DNA from: Lachnospiraceae bacterium
Lineage (GTDB): Bacteria > Bacillota_A > Clostridia > Lachnospirales > Lachnospiraceae
Assembly (NCBI GenBank): GCA_017632755.1
Contig: JAGBQU010000088.1
Location: forward strand, 1 to 11,368
DNA: 11,368 bases
Direction of reading: 5' to 3'
Below, one piece after another: positions 1 to 5,749 of this stretch (its first letter is position 1; each line of letters opens with the position of its first letter). The notes under the pieces are model-generated. The model saw only the letters and a list, made by a program, of their open reading frames with translations, was not told where the DNA came from and made no database searches. The translations under genes and the position numbers were made by a program.

Positions 1-471
1 AACTGCGTAGTCTCAATTTGGGACGATGAGAAAAAGCAGTGGATCTCGAAAGAGGACACGGGTACAGAGTCCAACACAGAAAAGGAGAAGGGCCTCGCGT
101 CGGACAGCTTCAAACGCGCCTGCTTTAACTGGGGCCTTGGCCGTGAGTTGTACTCCGCCCCCTTCGTCTGGATCCCTGCTAGTGACTGCAACATCAAGGA
201 CGGAAAATGCTTTGACCGTTTCGAGGTGTCGGAAATCGGCTACAACTCGGACAGGGAGATCACCCGTCTGCAAATCGTCAGGGTAGACAGAGGTAAGCGC
301 GTACCGGTTTACGATATGTGCGTAGCGACGGAATACATCAGCGAGAAAGAGCAGACTGTTCTGCGTACCCTCTGCGAAAAGCGCGGATATGACGTGCTTA
401 AGGTATTCCCGACATGGCCGAACCTGACCGGAGCACAGTACGCGGAAGCGGTACGGAGATTACAGGGATGA
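1..471 (+). CDS. Rad52/Sak-like single-strand annealing protein, 5'-truncated
   Basis: The frame is open from the first base of the window to TGA at 469-471, giving 156 residues with the start missing. The segment ASDSFKRACFNWGLGRELY, followed by a hydrophobic APFVWIP stretch, is the signature I recognise from Rad52/22-type annealing proteins of Bacillota phages (Sak-like), which have a conserved S-D-x-F-K-R-A...W-G-x-G-R-x-L-Y core. Such proteins anneal single-stranded DNA during phage recombination. The rest is less conserved and ends in a short helical tail. The context fits: a NinB-like gene overlaps it by 4 bp, and SSB and an Hjc-like nuclease follow. The family is recognised from memory of the motif; the exact subfamily is not certain. 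Confidence 0.7.
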   Translation, partial: NCVVSIWDDEKKQWISKEDTGTESNTEKEKGLASDSFKRACFNWGLGRELYSAPFVWIPASDCNIKDGKCFDRFEVSEIGYNSDREITRLQIVRVDRGKRVPVYDMCVATEYISEKEQTVLRTLCEKRGYDVLKVFPTWPNLTGAQYAEAVRRLQG

Positions 472-1010
472 TGTACACGGGCACGTTGGCGGGTATGAGC
501 CGGGATTATAAGACCGGCAAGCCTGTCATACAGTTTAACCTTGTCGAGGATCCGGAGCCCCTGAACGAGCTGGCAGGGAAACCGCTCCGGATCGAGGTCA
601 AGGAAAACAAAGGAAAGAGAAGCCTCAGCGCAAATGATTATTACTGGGTGCTTCTCTCCCGCCTGGGAGACAAGCTGAGGCTATCAAAGGCGTATCTGCA
701 TAACCTTATGCTGCGGCGCTACGGACAGCCGGAAGTCATCGGCGGGAAGATGGTGTATGTGGTAATCCGGGAAGCGGATGATACCCAGAGGATCGTCGAT
801 GAGGACGAATACAACCACCTAAAACCGACCTCCGAGCTTAAGACCGGAAAAGACGGGATGTACAGAACTTACATCCTCTTGAGAGGATCACACAGTTACA
901 ACAGCAAAGAGATGTATACGCTGATCGAAGGACTGATCAGCGAGTGCAAAGAGAACGGCATCGAGACGCTGCCGCCAGAGGAGGTGCAAAGACTTGTTGG
1001 GGGAAAATGA
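468..1010 (+). CDS. NinB/Orf-like phage recombination protein
   Basis: This 180-residue protein starts at ATG 468, which overlaps the previous stop as ATGA and has GGAG at 455-458, 9 nt upstream. The frame is open further upstream, but that extension would lie inside the preceding gene and lacks a good binding site. A basic-serine segment around residues 48-62 (KGKRSLSANDYYWVLL) resembles the R-S-L-x-x-N/Q-x-x-x-x-W core of NinB/Orf-type proteins, which help load recombinase onto SSB-coated DNA. Clostridial phages carry this type next to annealing proteins. The C-terminal half, containing TYILLRGSHSYNSKEM, is typical of the longer clostridial variants. The assignment rests on the motif and the neighbours. 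Confidence 0.6.
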   Translation: MMYTGTLAGMSRDYKTGKPVIQFNLVEDPEPLNELAGKPLRIEVKENKGKRSLSANDYYWVLLSRLGDKLRLSKAYLHNLMLRRYGQPEVIGGKMVYVVIREADDTQRIVDEDEYNHLKPTSELKTGKDGMYRTYILLRGSHSYNSKEMYTLIEGLISECKENGIETLPPEEVQRLVGGK

Positions 1011-1263
1011 TGGAAAGTGCTTTATCTGCGGATGCGGGGGAAGATTGGACACCCATCACATTTTCGGGGGCCCGAATCGCAGACTGTCGGATGAGGACGG
1101 TTTGACCGTCACGCTGTGCAGAGAGTGCCACGAGCTCGTGCATGACGTGGACGGATCGCTGAGGGCACTGCTGCACGAAGCAGGGCAAAGAGAGTATGAG
1201 AAGACGCATACCCGCGAAGAGTTCATGGCGCGATACGGGAAGAATTACATTTACGTGGAGTAA
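994..1263 (+). CDS. Small HNH-type zinc-binding nuclease-like protein
   Basis: This 89-residue protein most likely starts at TTG 994, because AGGAGGTG at 979-986 sits about 9 nt upstream and no in-frame ATG exists before the first motif. It overlaps the NinB-like gene by 17 bp. Visible motifs are CFICG near residues 9-13, a DTHHIFGG double-histidine segment near residues 19-26, and LCRECHELVH near residues 41-50. This C-x2-C...H-H...C-x2-C-H...H layout is that of small HNH or Ref-like phage nucleases with a treble-clef zinc site. The ending REEFMARYGKNYI is also typical of the group. It sits in a recombination module, so a role in DNA processing is likely, but nuclease activity is inferred. 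Confidence 0.6.
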   Translation: MLGENDGKCFICGCGGRLDTHHIFGGPNRRLSDEDGLTVTLCRECHELVHDVDGSLRALLHEAGQREYEKTHTREEFMARYGKNYIYVE

Positions 1264-1267
1264 AGCA

Positions 1268-1660
1268 ATGGATGAGTTTGATATGAACTGGCTCAGGGGA
1301 CGCGATTACATTGAGGTTACTTTCCCAGCCAGGACAAAAGAAAAGAGCCTGCTGCTAAAGATGGCAGAAGAAGGAGTCGAGGGAGTTGTGATCACTGCCC
1401 AGAACAAAGACGGATCTGTGGTTGGTCATGTGCCTCTTGGATGCGTACTCTTCCGGAGACCTCGCAAAAAAGTCGAGCAGTCTCCGGAGCATAGAGCAAA
1501 ATCTATCGCGTCACTTACCACCGCAAGGGAAGCGAAAGGCGCAAAAACCGACGAAAACGAAGCAAATGATGATTTACCCTTTGAACCGGAAATGGACGGA
1601 TTTTTGGGCGATGACTATGGTATGGCAGATGCCACGGAGGTAATTGGCTGGAATGAATAA
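1268..1660 (+). CDS. Hypothetical acidic protein upstream of SSB
   Basis: This 130-residue protein starts at ATG 1268, 4 nt after the HNH-type gene stops, with GGAG at 1257-1260. I do not recognise a family. The first 65 residues look folded, with alternating hydrophobic stretches including a VVITAQNKDGSVVGHVPLG segment that reads like a beta hairpin. A basic stretch follows (FRRPRKKVEQ), then a low-complexity charged region. The C-terminal 35 residues are strongly acidic (DENEANDDLPFEPEMDGF). The acidic tail contains DLPFEP, reminiscent of the SSB C-terminal tip, and SSB is the next gene with an 8-bp overlap. A role in single-strand DNA handling is only a guess. Confidence 0.7.
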   Translation: MDEFDMNWLRGRDYIEVTFPARTKEKSLLLKMAEEGVEGVVITAQNKDGSVVGHVPLGCVLFRRPRKKVEQSPEHRAKSIASLTTAREAKGAKTDENEANDDLPFEPEMDGFLGDDYGMADATEVIGWNE

Positions 1661-2036
1661 GGTGATTTTGATCGGGAGACTCACGAAGGATCCAGACGTA
1701 AGACGGAGCAACGACGGCGATCCGGTAGCGCGTTACACGCTGGCGGTGGACCGAAACAAGGACGAGGCGGATTTTATCTCGTGTGTAGCCTTTAAAAAGT
1801 CCGCGGAGTTCGCGGAGAAGTACCTGCAGAAGGGAACAAAGATCCTGGTCGAAGGCCGGATCAGAACCGGAAGCTACGAGAAGAACGGAACCCAGATCTA
1901 CACCACGGACGTGATCGCGGACCGGCACGAATTTGTCGAATCCAAGAAGGCAGCAGAACCAGAAGCCCAGAAGGATTATGAAAGCTTTATGTCGTTCACG
2001 GGCAACCCCGACGAATTGGGGCTGCCGTTTAACTAA
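1653..2036 (+). CDS. ssb: Single-stranded DNA-binding protein
   Basis: This 127-residue protein opens with MNKVILIGRLTKDPDVR, the classic start of bacterial and phage SSB, and keeps the OB-fold landmarks DFISCVAF and ILVEGRIRTGSYEKNG. It binds single-stranded DNA during replication and recombination. A short acidic linker leads to the C-terminal end DELGLPFN, a variant of the D-D-x-L-P-F tip that docks partner proteins, with an extra Asn after the Phe. ATG 1653 is chosen because it matches the family start; GGAGG at 1636-1640 lies 12 nt upstream, slightly far. A TTG at 1644 would add three residues but sits too close to the binding site. The gene overlaps the previous one by 8 bp. Confidence 0.97.
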   Translation: MNKVILIGRLTKDPDVRRSNDGDPVARYTLAVDRNKDEADFISCVAFKKSAEFAEKYLQKGTKILVEGRIRTGSYEKNGTQIYTTDVIADRHEFVESKKAAEPEAQKDYESFMSFTGNPDELGLPFN

Positions 2037-2040
2037 GGCC

Positions 2041-2355
2041 ATGGGAAAGATGCAGAGAGACAAGGGCGCAAGGTTCGAGCGTGAACTTGCGGCCAAATTA
2101 AAAGCAGCGGGGTATGACTGCCGGCGCACCTGCCAGAAGGACGGACGCATCGAGGCCGACGTGATCGGTTTGCCTGGGATCCATATTGAGGCAAAACACG
2201 TCGAGCAAATGCGCCTCTATGATTGGATGGCGCAGGCAAAAAAGGACGCAAGGCCCGGAGAGCTGCCGACGGTCATGCACCGCAAAAACCACGCCAAGAT
2301 ACTAGTAACCATGGAGCTGGAAGACTGGCTCCGGATCTATGGAGGATGGAACTGA
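2041..2355 (+). CDS. Hjc-like PD-(D/E)XK nuclease, probable junction resolvase
   Basis: This 104-residue protein has the layout of small Hjc-like or VRR-type phage nucleases. An N-terminal KGARFERELAAKLKAAGY helix carries a conserved Glu at residue 13. It is followed by Asp 40 in EADVIG and by Glu 50-Ala-Lys 52 in IHIEAKHV, together a PD-(D/E)XK active site. The C-terminal half (PTVMHRKNHAKILVTM) is the usual last strand region. Such enzymes resolve or cut branched DNA. The start is ATG 2041, 4 nt after the SSB stop. Its binding site is weak (AAGG at 2035-2038), and ATG 2050 (residue 4) is an alternative with better spacing. All catalytic residues seem present, unlike the RusA-like gene further down. 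Confidence 0.75.
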   Translation: MGKMQRDKGARFERELAAKLKAAGYDCRRTCQKDGRIEADVIGLPGIHIEAKHVEQMRLYDWMAQAKKDARPGELPTVMHRKNHAKILVTMELEDWLRIYGGWN

Positions 2356-3011
2356 TGCGCGACAGTATGACGTTCTTTCAGAGCTACTACAAAGCACTTA
2401 AGTCCTTGCCTCCCGGAAACGAAAGAGAGGAGCTAGTATTTGCTCTGCTCGATTACATGTTCTCCGATGTGGAACCGACGGATTTAAATAATTGGCAGCA
2501 GGCGATTTTTGAGGCGTGCAGGGCCAACATCGAAATATCAATAAGCAACGTGGAACACGGGAAGCAAGGCGGGAGGCCAAGAAAACAAAACCCCCCTTTA
2601 TCAATTTCAGAAACCCCCCTTTCTGAAATTAAAAACCCCCCTTTTGAAGAATCAGAAACCGGGGTTTTGAAAATCAAAAAGCACAAGACTAGACAAGACA
2701 AGACTAGACTAGACGAAGACAAGACTAGACTAGACAAAGAGAAGGCGCGATTCGACGATCCGGAGATACAGTCTGCATGGGCTGATTTTGTGGAGATGAG
2801 AAAAGCCAAAGGGAAAAAAATGACAGCTCATGCTGAAGACCTTATGGAACGAAAGCTCCGCAAAATGGCAGAGGACATGTTCGGAAACGTGAACGTGAGC
2901 ACCGCAGTCGAGATTCTGAATCAGTCGACCAGGAATGCATGGACGGACATCTATGAACTGAAAAAGCCAGACACCAAGAGAAACATCTTGGACGAAATCA
3001 AAAACGCTTAG
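2355..3011 (+). CDS. DUF6291-like two-domain protein, probable phage replication initiator
   Basis: This 218-residue protein starts at ATG 2355 with GGAGG at 2341-2345, 9 nt upstream, and overlaps the previous stop by one base. Residues 1-75 (DSMTFFQSYYKALKSL, then an EHGKQGGRPRK end) match the DUF6291 pattern seen in Bacillota phage replication regions. Residues 78-130 are a low-complexity linker made of proline-containing repeats and then K-T-R-x-D repeats. Residues 134-205 (IQSAWADFVEMRKAKGKKM ... TRNAWTDIYEL) are the helical C-terminal domain common to DnaD- or replisome-organiser-like phage proteins. The next gene is a G39P-like helicase loader, so the order resembles SPP1 genes 38-39. 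The initiator role is inferred from this order and from the repeats inside the linker. Confidence 0.65.
   Translation: MRDSMTFFQSYYKALKSLPPGNEREELVFALLDYMFSDVEPTDLNNWQQAIFEACRANIEISISNVEHGKQGGRPRKQNPPLSISETPLSEIKNPPFEESETGVLKIKKHKTRQDKTRLDEDKTRLDKEKARFDDPEIQSAWADFVEMRKAKGKKMTAHAEDLMERKLRKMAEDMFGNVNVSTAVEILNQSTRNAWTDIYELKKPDTKRNILDEIKNA
2587..2668 (+). repeat. Three AAACCCCCCTTT boxes plus one partial inverted box; candidate origin iterons
   Basis: The sequence AAACCCCCCTTT occurs three times, with C runs at 2591-2596, 2614-2619 and 2636-2641, that is 23 and 22 bp apart, about two helical turns. A partial inverted copy, GGGGTTTT, lies at 2661-2668. The first and third boxes are read in one codon phase (N-P-P) and the second in another (T-P-L), so it is the DNA, not the protein, that is repeated. 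The boxes lie in the linker of the probable initiator gene. They may be binding sites for the initiator; this is inferred. Confidence 0.6.
2603..2630 (+). repeat. Perfect 11-bp inverted repeat around a C6 run
   Basis: AATTTCAGAAA at 2603-2613 and TTTCTGAAATT at 2620-2630 are exact reverse complements separated by CCCCCC. The structure is centred on the middle box of the set above. It could form a hairpin or cruciform, or be a dimer-binding site. No T run follows, so it is not an intrinsic terminator. Confidence 0.7.
2695..2736 (+). repeat. 21-bp tandem repeat within an AGACN pentamer tract
   Basis: Two copies of AAGACAAGACTAGACTAGAC plus one base lie end to end at 2695-2715 and 2716-2736 and are identical over 20 bp. 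They are part of a longer run of AGACN pentamers that starts at 2686. The 21-bp unit keeps the frame and encodes K-T-R-L-D repeats in the linker. The unit length is two helical turns, as expected of iterons, but slippage expansion of a coding linker is a fair alternative. Confidence 0.75.
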
Positions 3012-3021
3012 GAGGGGAAGC

Positions 3022-3549
3022 ATGACGCGAGAGGAAACGAAGAGAATCATTACAGCCATATGCACAGTGTGGCCGAACTATCAGCCGCCCAGCATGGCAG
3101 ACGCGATCGACCTGTGGACAGCGCTCCTCGCTGACTATACATACCAGATAGTCAGCGCAGCACTGCAGACGTACATCATGGCCGGACACGCCTTTGCACC
3201 TACTCCAGGCCAACTCGTCGCCACGATCCCGAAGAAGGAGGGACGCACAGAGCTCGAAGCCTGGGACATGGTCCGGAGATCTCTGAGGAATGGGATCTAC
3301 GGTGCAAAAGCAGAATATGAAAAACTGCCGGAGGACGTGCGAAAAGCAGTCGGATCGCCTGACCAGCTAAGGGCGTGGGCAATGGCGCCTGAAGATGAAA
3401 CGGAAACCGTGATGCAGAGCAATTTCCTGCGCAGTTATCGCGCTGTGCAGGAACGCAAGAGAACAATCGACGCGCTGCCGGAAAAGGTGCGCGACATTCT
3501 TATGGAGGTGAATAATCGTGGACTGGGAAAAATTGAAGAGAGCAGTTGA
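3022..3549 (+). CDS. G39P-like replicative helicase loader
   Basis: This 175-residue protein starts at ATG 3022 behind AGGAGGGG at 3010-3017, 10 nt after the initiator-like gene. The first 70 residues follow the pattern of the SPP1 G39P helicase-loader family: a TREETKRII helix, VWPNY, an LWTALLADYTYQIV helix, and an ending AFAPTPGQLVATI. G39P-type proteins bind the replicative helicase and deliver it to the initiator at the origin. The C-terminal half (SNFLRSYRAVQERKRTI, then LPEKVRDIL) is the usual helical tail of clostridial versions. No phage helicase gene is visible downstream in this window, so the partner may be the host DnaB-type helicase. The family call is from the motif pattern and synteny. 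Confidence 0.75.
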   Translation: MTREETKRIITAICTVWPNYQPPSMADAIDLWTALLADYTYQIVSAALQTYIMAGHAFAPTPGQLVATIPKKEGRTELEAWDMVRRSLRNGIYGAKAEYEKLPEDVRKAVGSPDQLRAWAMAPEDETETVMQSNFLRSYRAVQERKRTIDALPEKVRDILMEVNNRGLGKIEESS

Positions 3550-3670
3550 TGATGCACATGACGAGATCACGGAGGTGCTGGACCATCTCCTGATGATGCT
3601 CACGAATGACGATAGATACTCGCGCGAGGACTGCGCAGTTTATCTTGAAGATTTTCTGCGGGAGTTTTAG
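3518..3670 (+). CDS. Hypothetical 50-residue protein
   Basis: This short gene starts at GTG 3518, seven nucleotides after a strong GGAGGTG at 3504-3510, and overlaps the end of the helicase-loader gene by 32 bp. It reads VDWEKLKRAVDDAHDEITE and continues through a second helical segment to a TAG at 3668-3670. It is acidic and probably all-helical. No family is recognised. The strong ribosome binding site and the tight packing (the next ATG is 12 nt after the stop) argue that it is a real gene. Confidence 0.7.
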   Translation: MDWEKLKRAVDDAHDEITEVLDHLLMMLTNDDRYSREDCAVYLEDFLREF

Positions 3671-3681
3671 GAGGGGGACAT

Positions 3682-3957
3682 ATGGAGGATATTTGTAAGC
3701 TCATCATGGAAAACTACATGAACACCGCGGATATCTGCCTGCAGGTAAACATACCGCACGGAACGACCGAGGCAGTGGTGCAGGACAATATCAATCTCAC
3801 TCCGGTTGCGCAATGGTATGTCATCGTCCGGGCGCTGATTGCTGTGGGCCGCGACATGAGAAAGCAGCTCGAGGACGAAGGAATAAAAGTTGACTGGGAC
3901 GGTTTTCTGAATGCCATCTTTGACATTGTCGTAGACGAGATGGAGGGCGAGACATGA
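3682..3957 (+). CDS. Hypothetical helical protein
   Basis: This 91-residue protein starts at ATG 3682 behind an AGGAGGGGG site at about 3669-3677. It is mostly helical and acidic, with a central LTPVAQWYVIVRALIAVGRDM segment split by polar residues and an acidic end VVDEMEGET. No signal peptide is seen. I do not recognise the family with confidence. It is the first gene after the replication module and overlaps the next gene by 4 bp (ATGA), which suggests translational coupling. Confidence 0.7.
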   Translation: MEDICKLIMENYMNTADICLQVNIPHGTTEAVVQDNINLTPVAQWYVIVRALIAVGRDMRKQLEDEGIKVDWDGFLNAIFDIVVDEMEGET

Positions 3958-4217
3958 TAACAACATTAAGCGCCAAACGTTTAAAGGCCGGCGCGTCGGT
4001 TGCACTGGTGCACGACGCGACAGGACAGAGGATAGTGGGGACCGTGGTGCAGGATTACAAGCGCAAGGCGTTCAAGTCGGGATCCGGCACACTGTACGAC
4101 ATCAAGGATCGGAGCGGCTGGCACTGGGAGCGGGAGGGTGATGAGCCCGCCTCATCCCGAAAATCGAGAGTGCTGCCGATTCCGGAGACGCGTGGGAGGA
4201 AAAAGAAAAATGGGTAG
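3954..4217 (+). CDS. Hypothetical small basic protein with an RGRKKK tail
   Basis: This 87-residue protein starts at ATG 3954, overlapping the previous stop, with GGAGGG at 3942-3947. The first 60 residues look like a small beta-rich fold (ASVALVHDATGQRIVGTVVQ, then GTLYDIKDRSGWHW), possibly an SH3-like barrel. The C-terminal 20 residues are disordered and basic and end PETRGRKKKNG, which resembles an AT-hook-type DNA contact. A nucleic-acid-binding role is only inferred from that tail. It overlaps the next gene by 8 bp. Confidence 0.65.
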   Translation: MITTLSAKRLKAGASVALVHDATGQRIVGTVVQDYKRKAFKSGSGTLYDIKDRSGWHWEREGDEPASSRKSRVLPIPETRGRKKKNG

Positions 4218-4680
4218 ATTTGTAGTGATGAGATGCATGAGCAAAAACGAGCTCATCGCATTCAGGCGCGGGGACGTCCTGCGAAATCTGTCAACGCATC
4301 AGGGACAGCGTACCGACGCAATAGGGTTTTGCTTTTTCCCCGTCGGGCCCGAGAGCGACAAGATCACGGAGCGTTTGAGATATTTGGCGGGCATCGTCAA
4401 CTTTGAGGTGGTGGCTGTTTTTGAGGCTATCAACGGAGCGAGGCTCACTCCGGCATGGGGGCATTATGCAAGCCCGGAAACGTACAACATGGACCTGCTG
4501 GAAATCTTCAACGTAAAAACGGTCAAGCGGAGAGAATTTTGTACGACGGTCTATGACCGGAACATGCTCAGACTCCTGGCAGTCGGAACGCCTTACAGAG
4601 ACCGGGCGTCGAATGAGTGGGTCGTGTACTGGCACAAGGGTGGAAAGGTAGTTGAGAGATTGGAGGACGGCGAATGGTAA
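4210..4680 (+). CDS. Hypothetical protein, faint similarity to ADP-ribosyltransferase-like folds
   Basis: This 156-residue protein starts at ATG 4210 with GGAGG at 4195-4199. It opens RFVVMRCMSKNELIAFRRGD, has a central DAIGFCFF segment, a VNFEVVAVFEA strand, and a REFCTTVYDRNML segment near residues 112-124. The order of an early R-x-M-S-x-x-E-L segment, a middle aromatic strand and a late E-x-C/S-T-T segment is loosely like the R...S...E layout of ART-type proteins. I treat that as a weak hint, not an assignment. Related unknown proteins occur in gut phages. It lies between two small genes, overlapping both (8 bp and 7 bp). If it were an ART it could modify a host protein, but nothing here proves it. 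Confidence 0.6.
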   Translation: MGRFVVMRCMSKNELIAFRRGDVLRNLSTHQGQRTDAIGFCFFPVGPESDKITERLRYLAGIVNFEVVAVFEAINGARLTPAWGHYASPETYNMDLLEIFNVKTVKRREFCTTVYDRNMLRLLAVGTPYRDRASNEWVVYWHKGGKVVERLEDGEW

Positions 4681-4961
4681 CGAGAGCACAGGTCCTTGAC
4701 CAGGCAAAGGAGATTGTCACCGGCGACCGGCAGGAGACCTATGGAGACGCCATGGACAATTTTAGCGACATCGCAAGATTATGGTCCGCGTACCTGCAGA
4801 CCGACATCGGAGCGGAGGACGTCGCCTGCATGATGGCGCTCTTTAAGATCGCTCGGATACAGGGGAGTTATTACGGGCACCTTGACAGCTGGATCGATGC
4901 TATAGGGTATCTTTCCCTTGGAGCGGAGATCGCCAGAGTGGGGGTACCGGATGAAGAATGA
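4674..4961 (+). CDS. DUF6378 family protein
   Basis: This 95-residue protein starts at ATG 4674 with GGAGG at 4662-4666 and overlaps the previous gene by 7 bp. It matches the DUF6378 pattern well: a VLDQAKEIVTGDRQETYGD opening, a DNFSDIARLWSAYL helix, an AEDVACMMALFKIARI helix and a final LDSWIDAIGYLSLGAE segment. The family is common in phages and is all-helical. Its layout recalls MazG-like nucleotide pyrophosphohydrolases, but the biochemical role is not established and no clear acidic metal site can be proved from this copy. Confidence 0.8.
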   Translation: MVTRAQVLDQAKEIVTGDRQETYGDAMDNFSDIARLWSAYLQTDIGAEDVACMMALFKIARIQGSYYGHLDSWIDAIGYLSLGAEIARVGVPDEE

Positions 4962-5439
4962 GTATACGTGTGACAGGTGCGGAGAAAAGACCGCGGAGCC
5001 GATTCGGCTCTATGGCGGTCACGTGGATCCCGGGACTGATGAGTGCGACATAACTTCGCAAAATGATTTTTGCCCGCGTTGCATGGCTGGGCTGATCGGG
5101 TGGATAAAAAAGGCAGAGGTCAAGCTTAAGTCGCACCGAGAGATCATCATCGATCTGTACATGTCCGGGAAGTCGCTCCAGGACATCGAGCTCATCACCG
5201 GGGTAAACGTGGCAGCAGTGTCGCGGATCATCGCGGCAGAGGGATTGAGGGACACGACGCCGGAAGAACCTGTGCGCGGCAAAAAAGGCGGGCGCTACAA
5301 AAGGACCTCGCCGGAGATGGTTGCGGAAATGCAGCGCCTGAGAGCACTGGGAGTCTCGTGTGACAAAATAGCGGCAAGGCTTGGCGTAGCACATGGGACT
5401 GTCAACAACTGTCTGAGGAGGGCTCAGAATGAAAGTTGA
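4951..5439 (+). CDS. Zinc-finger protein with two helix-turn-helix segments
   Basis: This 162-residue protein starts at ATG 4951 (MKNEYTCDRCG), overlapping the DUF6378 gene by 11 bp. The frame extends upstream, but the extra residues lie inside that gene. Cys 7 and Cys 10 with Cys 41 and Cys 44 (C-x2-C twice) form a likely zinc ribbon. Residues 62-98 (IIIDLYMSGKSLQDIELITG, then NVAAVSRIIAAEG) look like a first helix-turn-helix of the Hin/resolvase C-terminal type. After a basic GKKGGRYKR linker, residues 120-156 (MQRLRALGVSCDKIAARLGV, then a GTVNN recognition segment) form a second one. It probably binds DNA as a phage regulator. No resolvase catalytic domain is present. The function is inferred from the domains. 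Confidence 0.65.
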   Translation: MKNEYTCDRCGEKTAEPIRLYGGHVDPGTDECDITSQNDFCPRCMAGLIGWIKKAEVKLKSHREIIIDLYMSGKSLQDIELITGVNVAAVSRIIAAEGLRDTTPEEPVRGKKGGRYKRTSPEMVAEMQRLRALGVSCDKIAARLGVAHGTVNNCLRRAQNES

Positions 5440-5749
5440 ATTTTTCCTGCCAATGGTGCCGGTGGTGACTCCGGAGATAAAAAGGGAGCTGGTCTCCAAG
5501 CTGGAAAAAGCCCGGAGGATTTACGGACCGGATGAGACGATCCGCGGCAGATCGGTGACGTTGGATACCGAGTGGGTTTTCGCGGGTCTGGATCCGATGC
5601 TCGCGCGAAAGCCGGACATGGTGCTTTTCGAGGAGTGCTTACGGAAAGCAGGATTTTGGCGGCACACGGCACAGGTCCGCAAGGAGACGATGACCAAGAG
5701 CAAGGGGCCTGTCCCCGGAGTGTGGGTCAGAATAGGGGTGAGCGAATGA
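5429..5749 (+). CDS. Divergent RusA-like protein, probably catalytically inactive
   Basis: This 106-residue protein starts at ATG 5429 with AGGAGGG at 5416-5422. The opening VEFFLPMVPVVTP, the KPD at residues 61-63, KAGFW at 73-77 and the ending GPVPGVWVRI match the RusA Holliday-junction resolvase layout as found in Bacillota phages. RusA cuts junctions with three aspartates: two in a (K/R)-x-D-x-D-N motif and one in G-F-W-x-D-D. Here KPD is followed directly by MVLFEEC, so the second Asp and the Asn are gone, apparently with a 4-residue deletion. The last site reads GFWRHTAQ, without Asp. The protein is therefore likely a non-catalytic relative. The Hjc-like gene upstream could supply resolution. 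Confidence 0.6.
   Translation: MKVEFFLPMVPVVTPEIKRELVSKLEKARRIYGPDETIRGRSVTLDTEWVFAGLDPMLARKPDMVLFEECLRKAGFWRHTAQVRKETMTKSKGPVPGVWVRIGVSE

Noticed and set aside
26..286. Plus-strand open frame overlapping the annealing protein gene
   Set aside because: It is Ser/Arg/Thr-rich shadow sequence in a frame other than the one carrying the Rad52-like motif.
1515..2150. A 211-codon open frame on the minus strand
   Set aside because: It is opposite ssb and the Hjc-like gene, has no supporting ribosome binding site that I can see, and looks like a codon-bias shadow.
2603..2630. Inverted repeat considered as a terminator
   Set aside because: No T run follows on either strand and it is in the middle of a gene.
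2686..2736. Repeats considered as a CRISPR-like array
   Set aside because: The units are 5 bp and 21 bp long, have no spacers and lie in frame within a gene.
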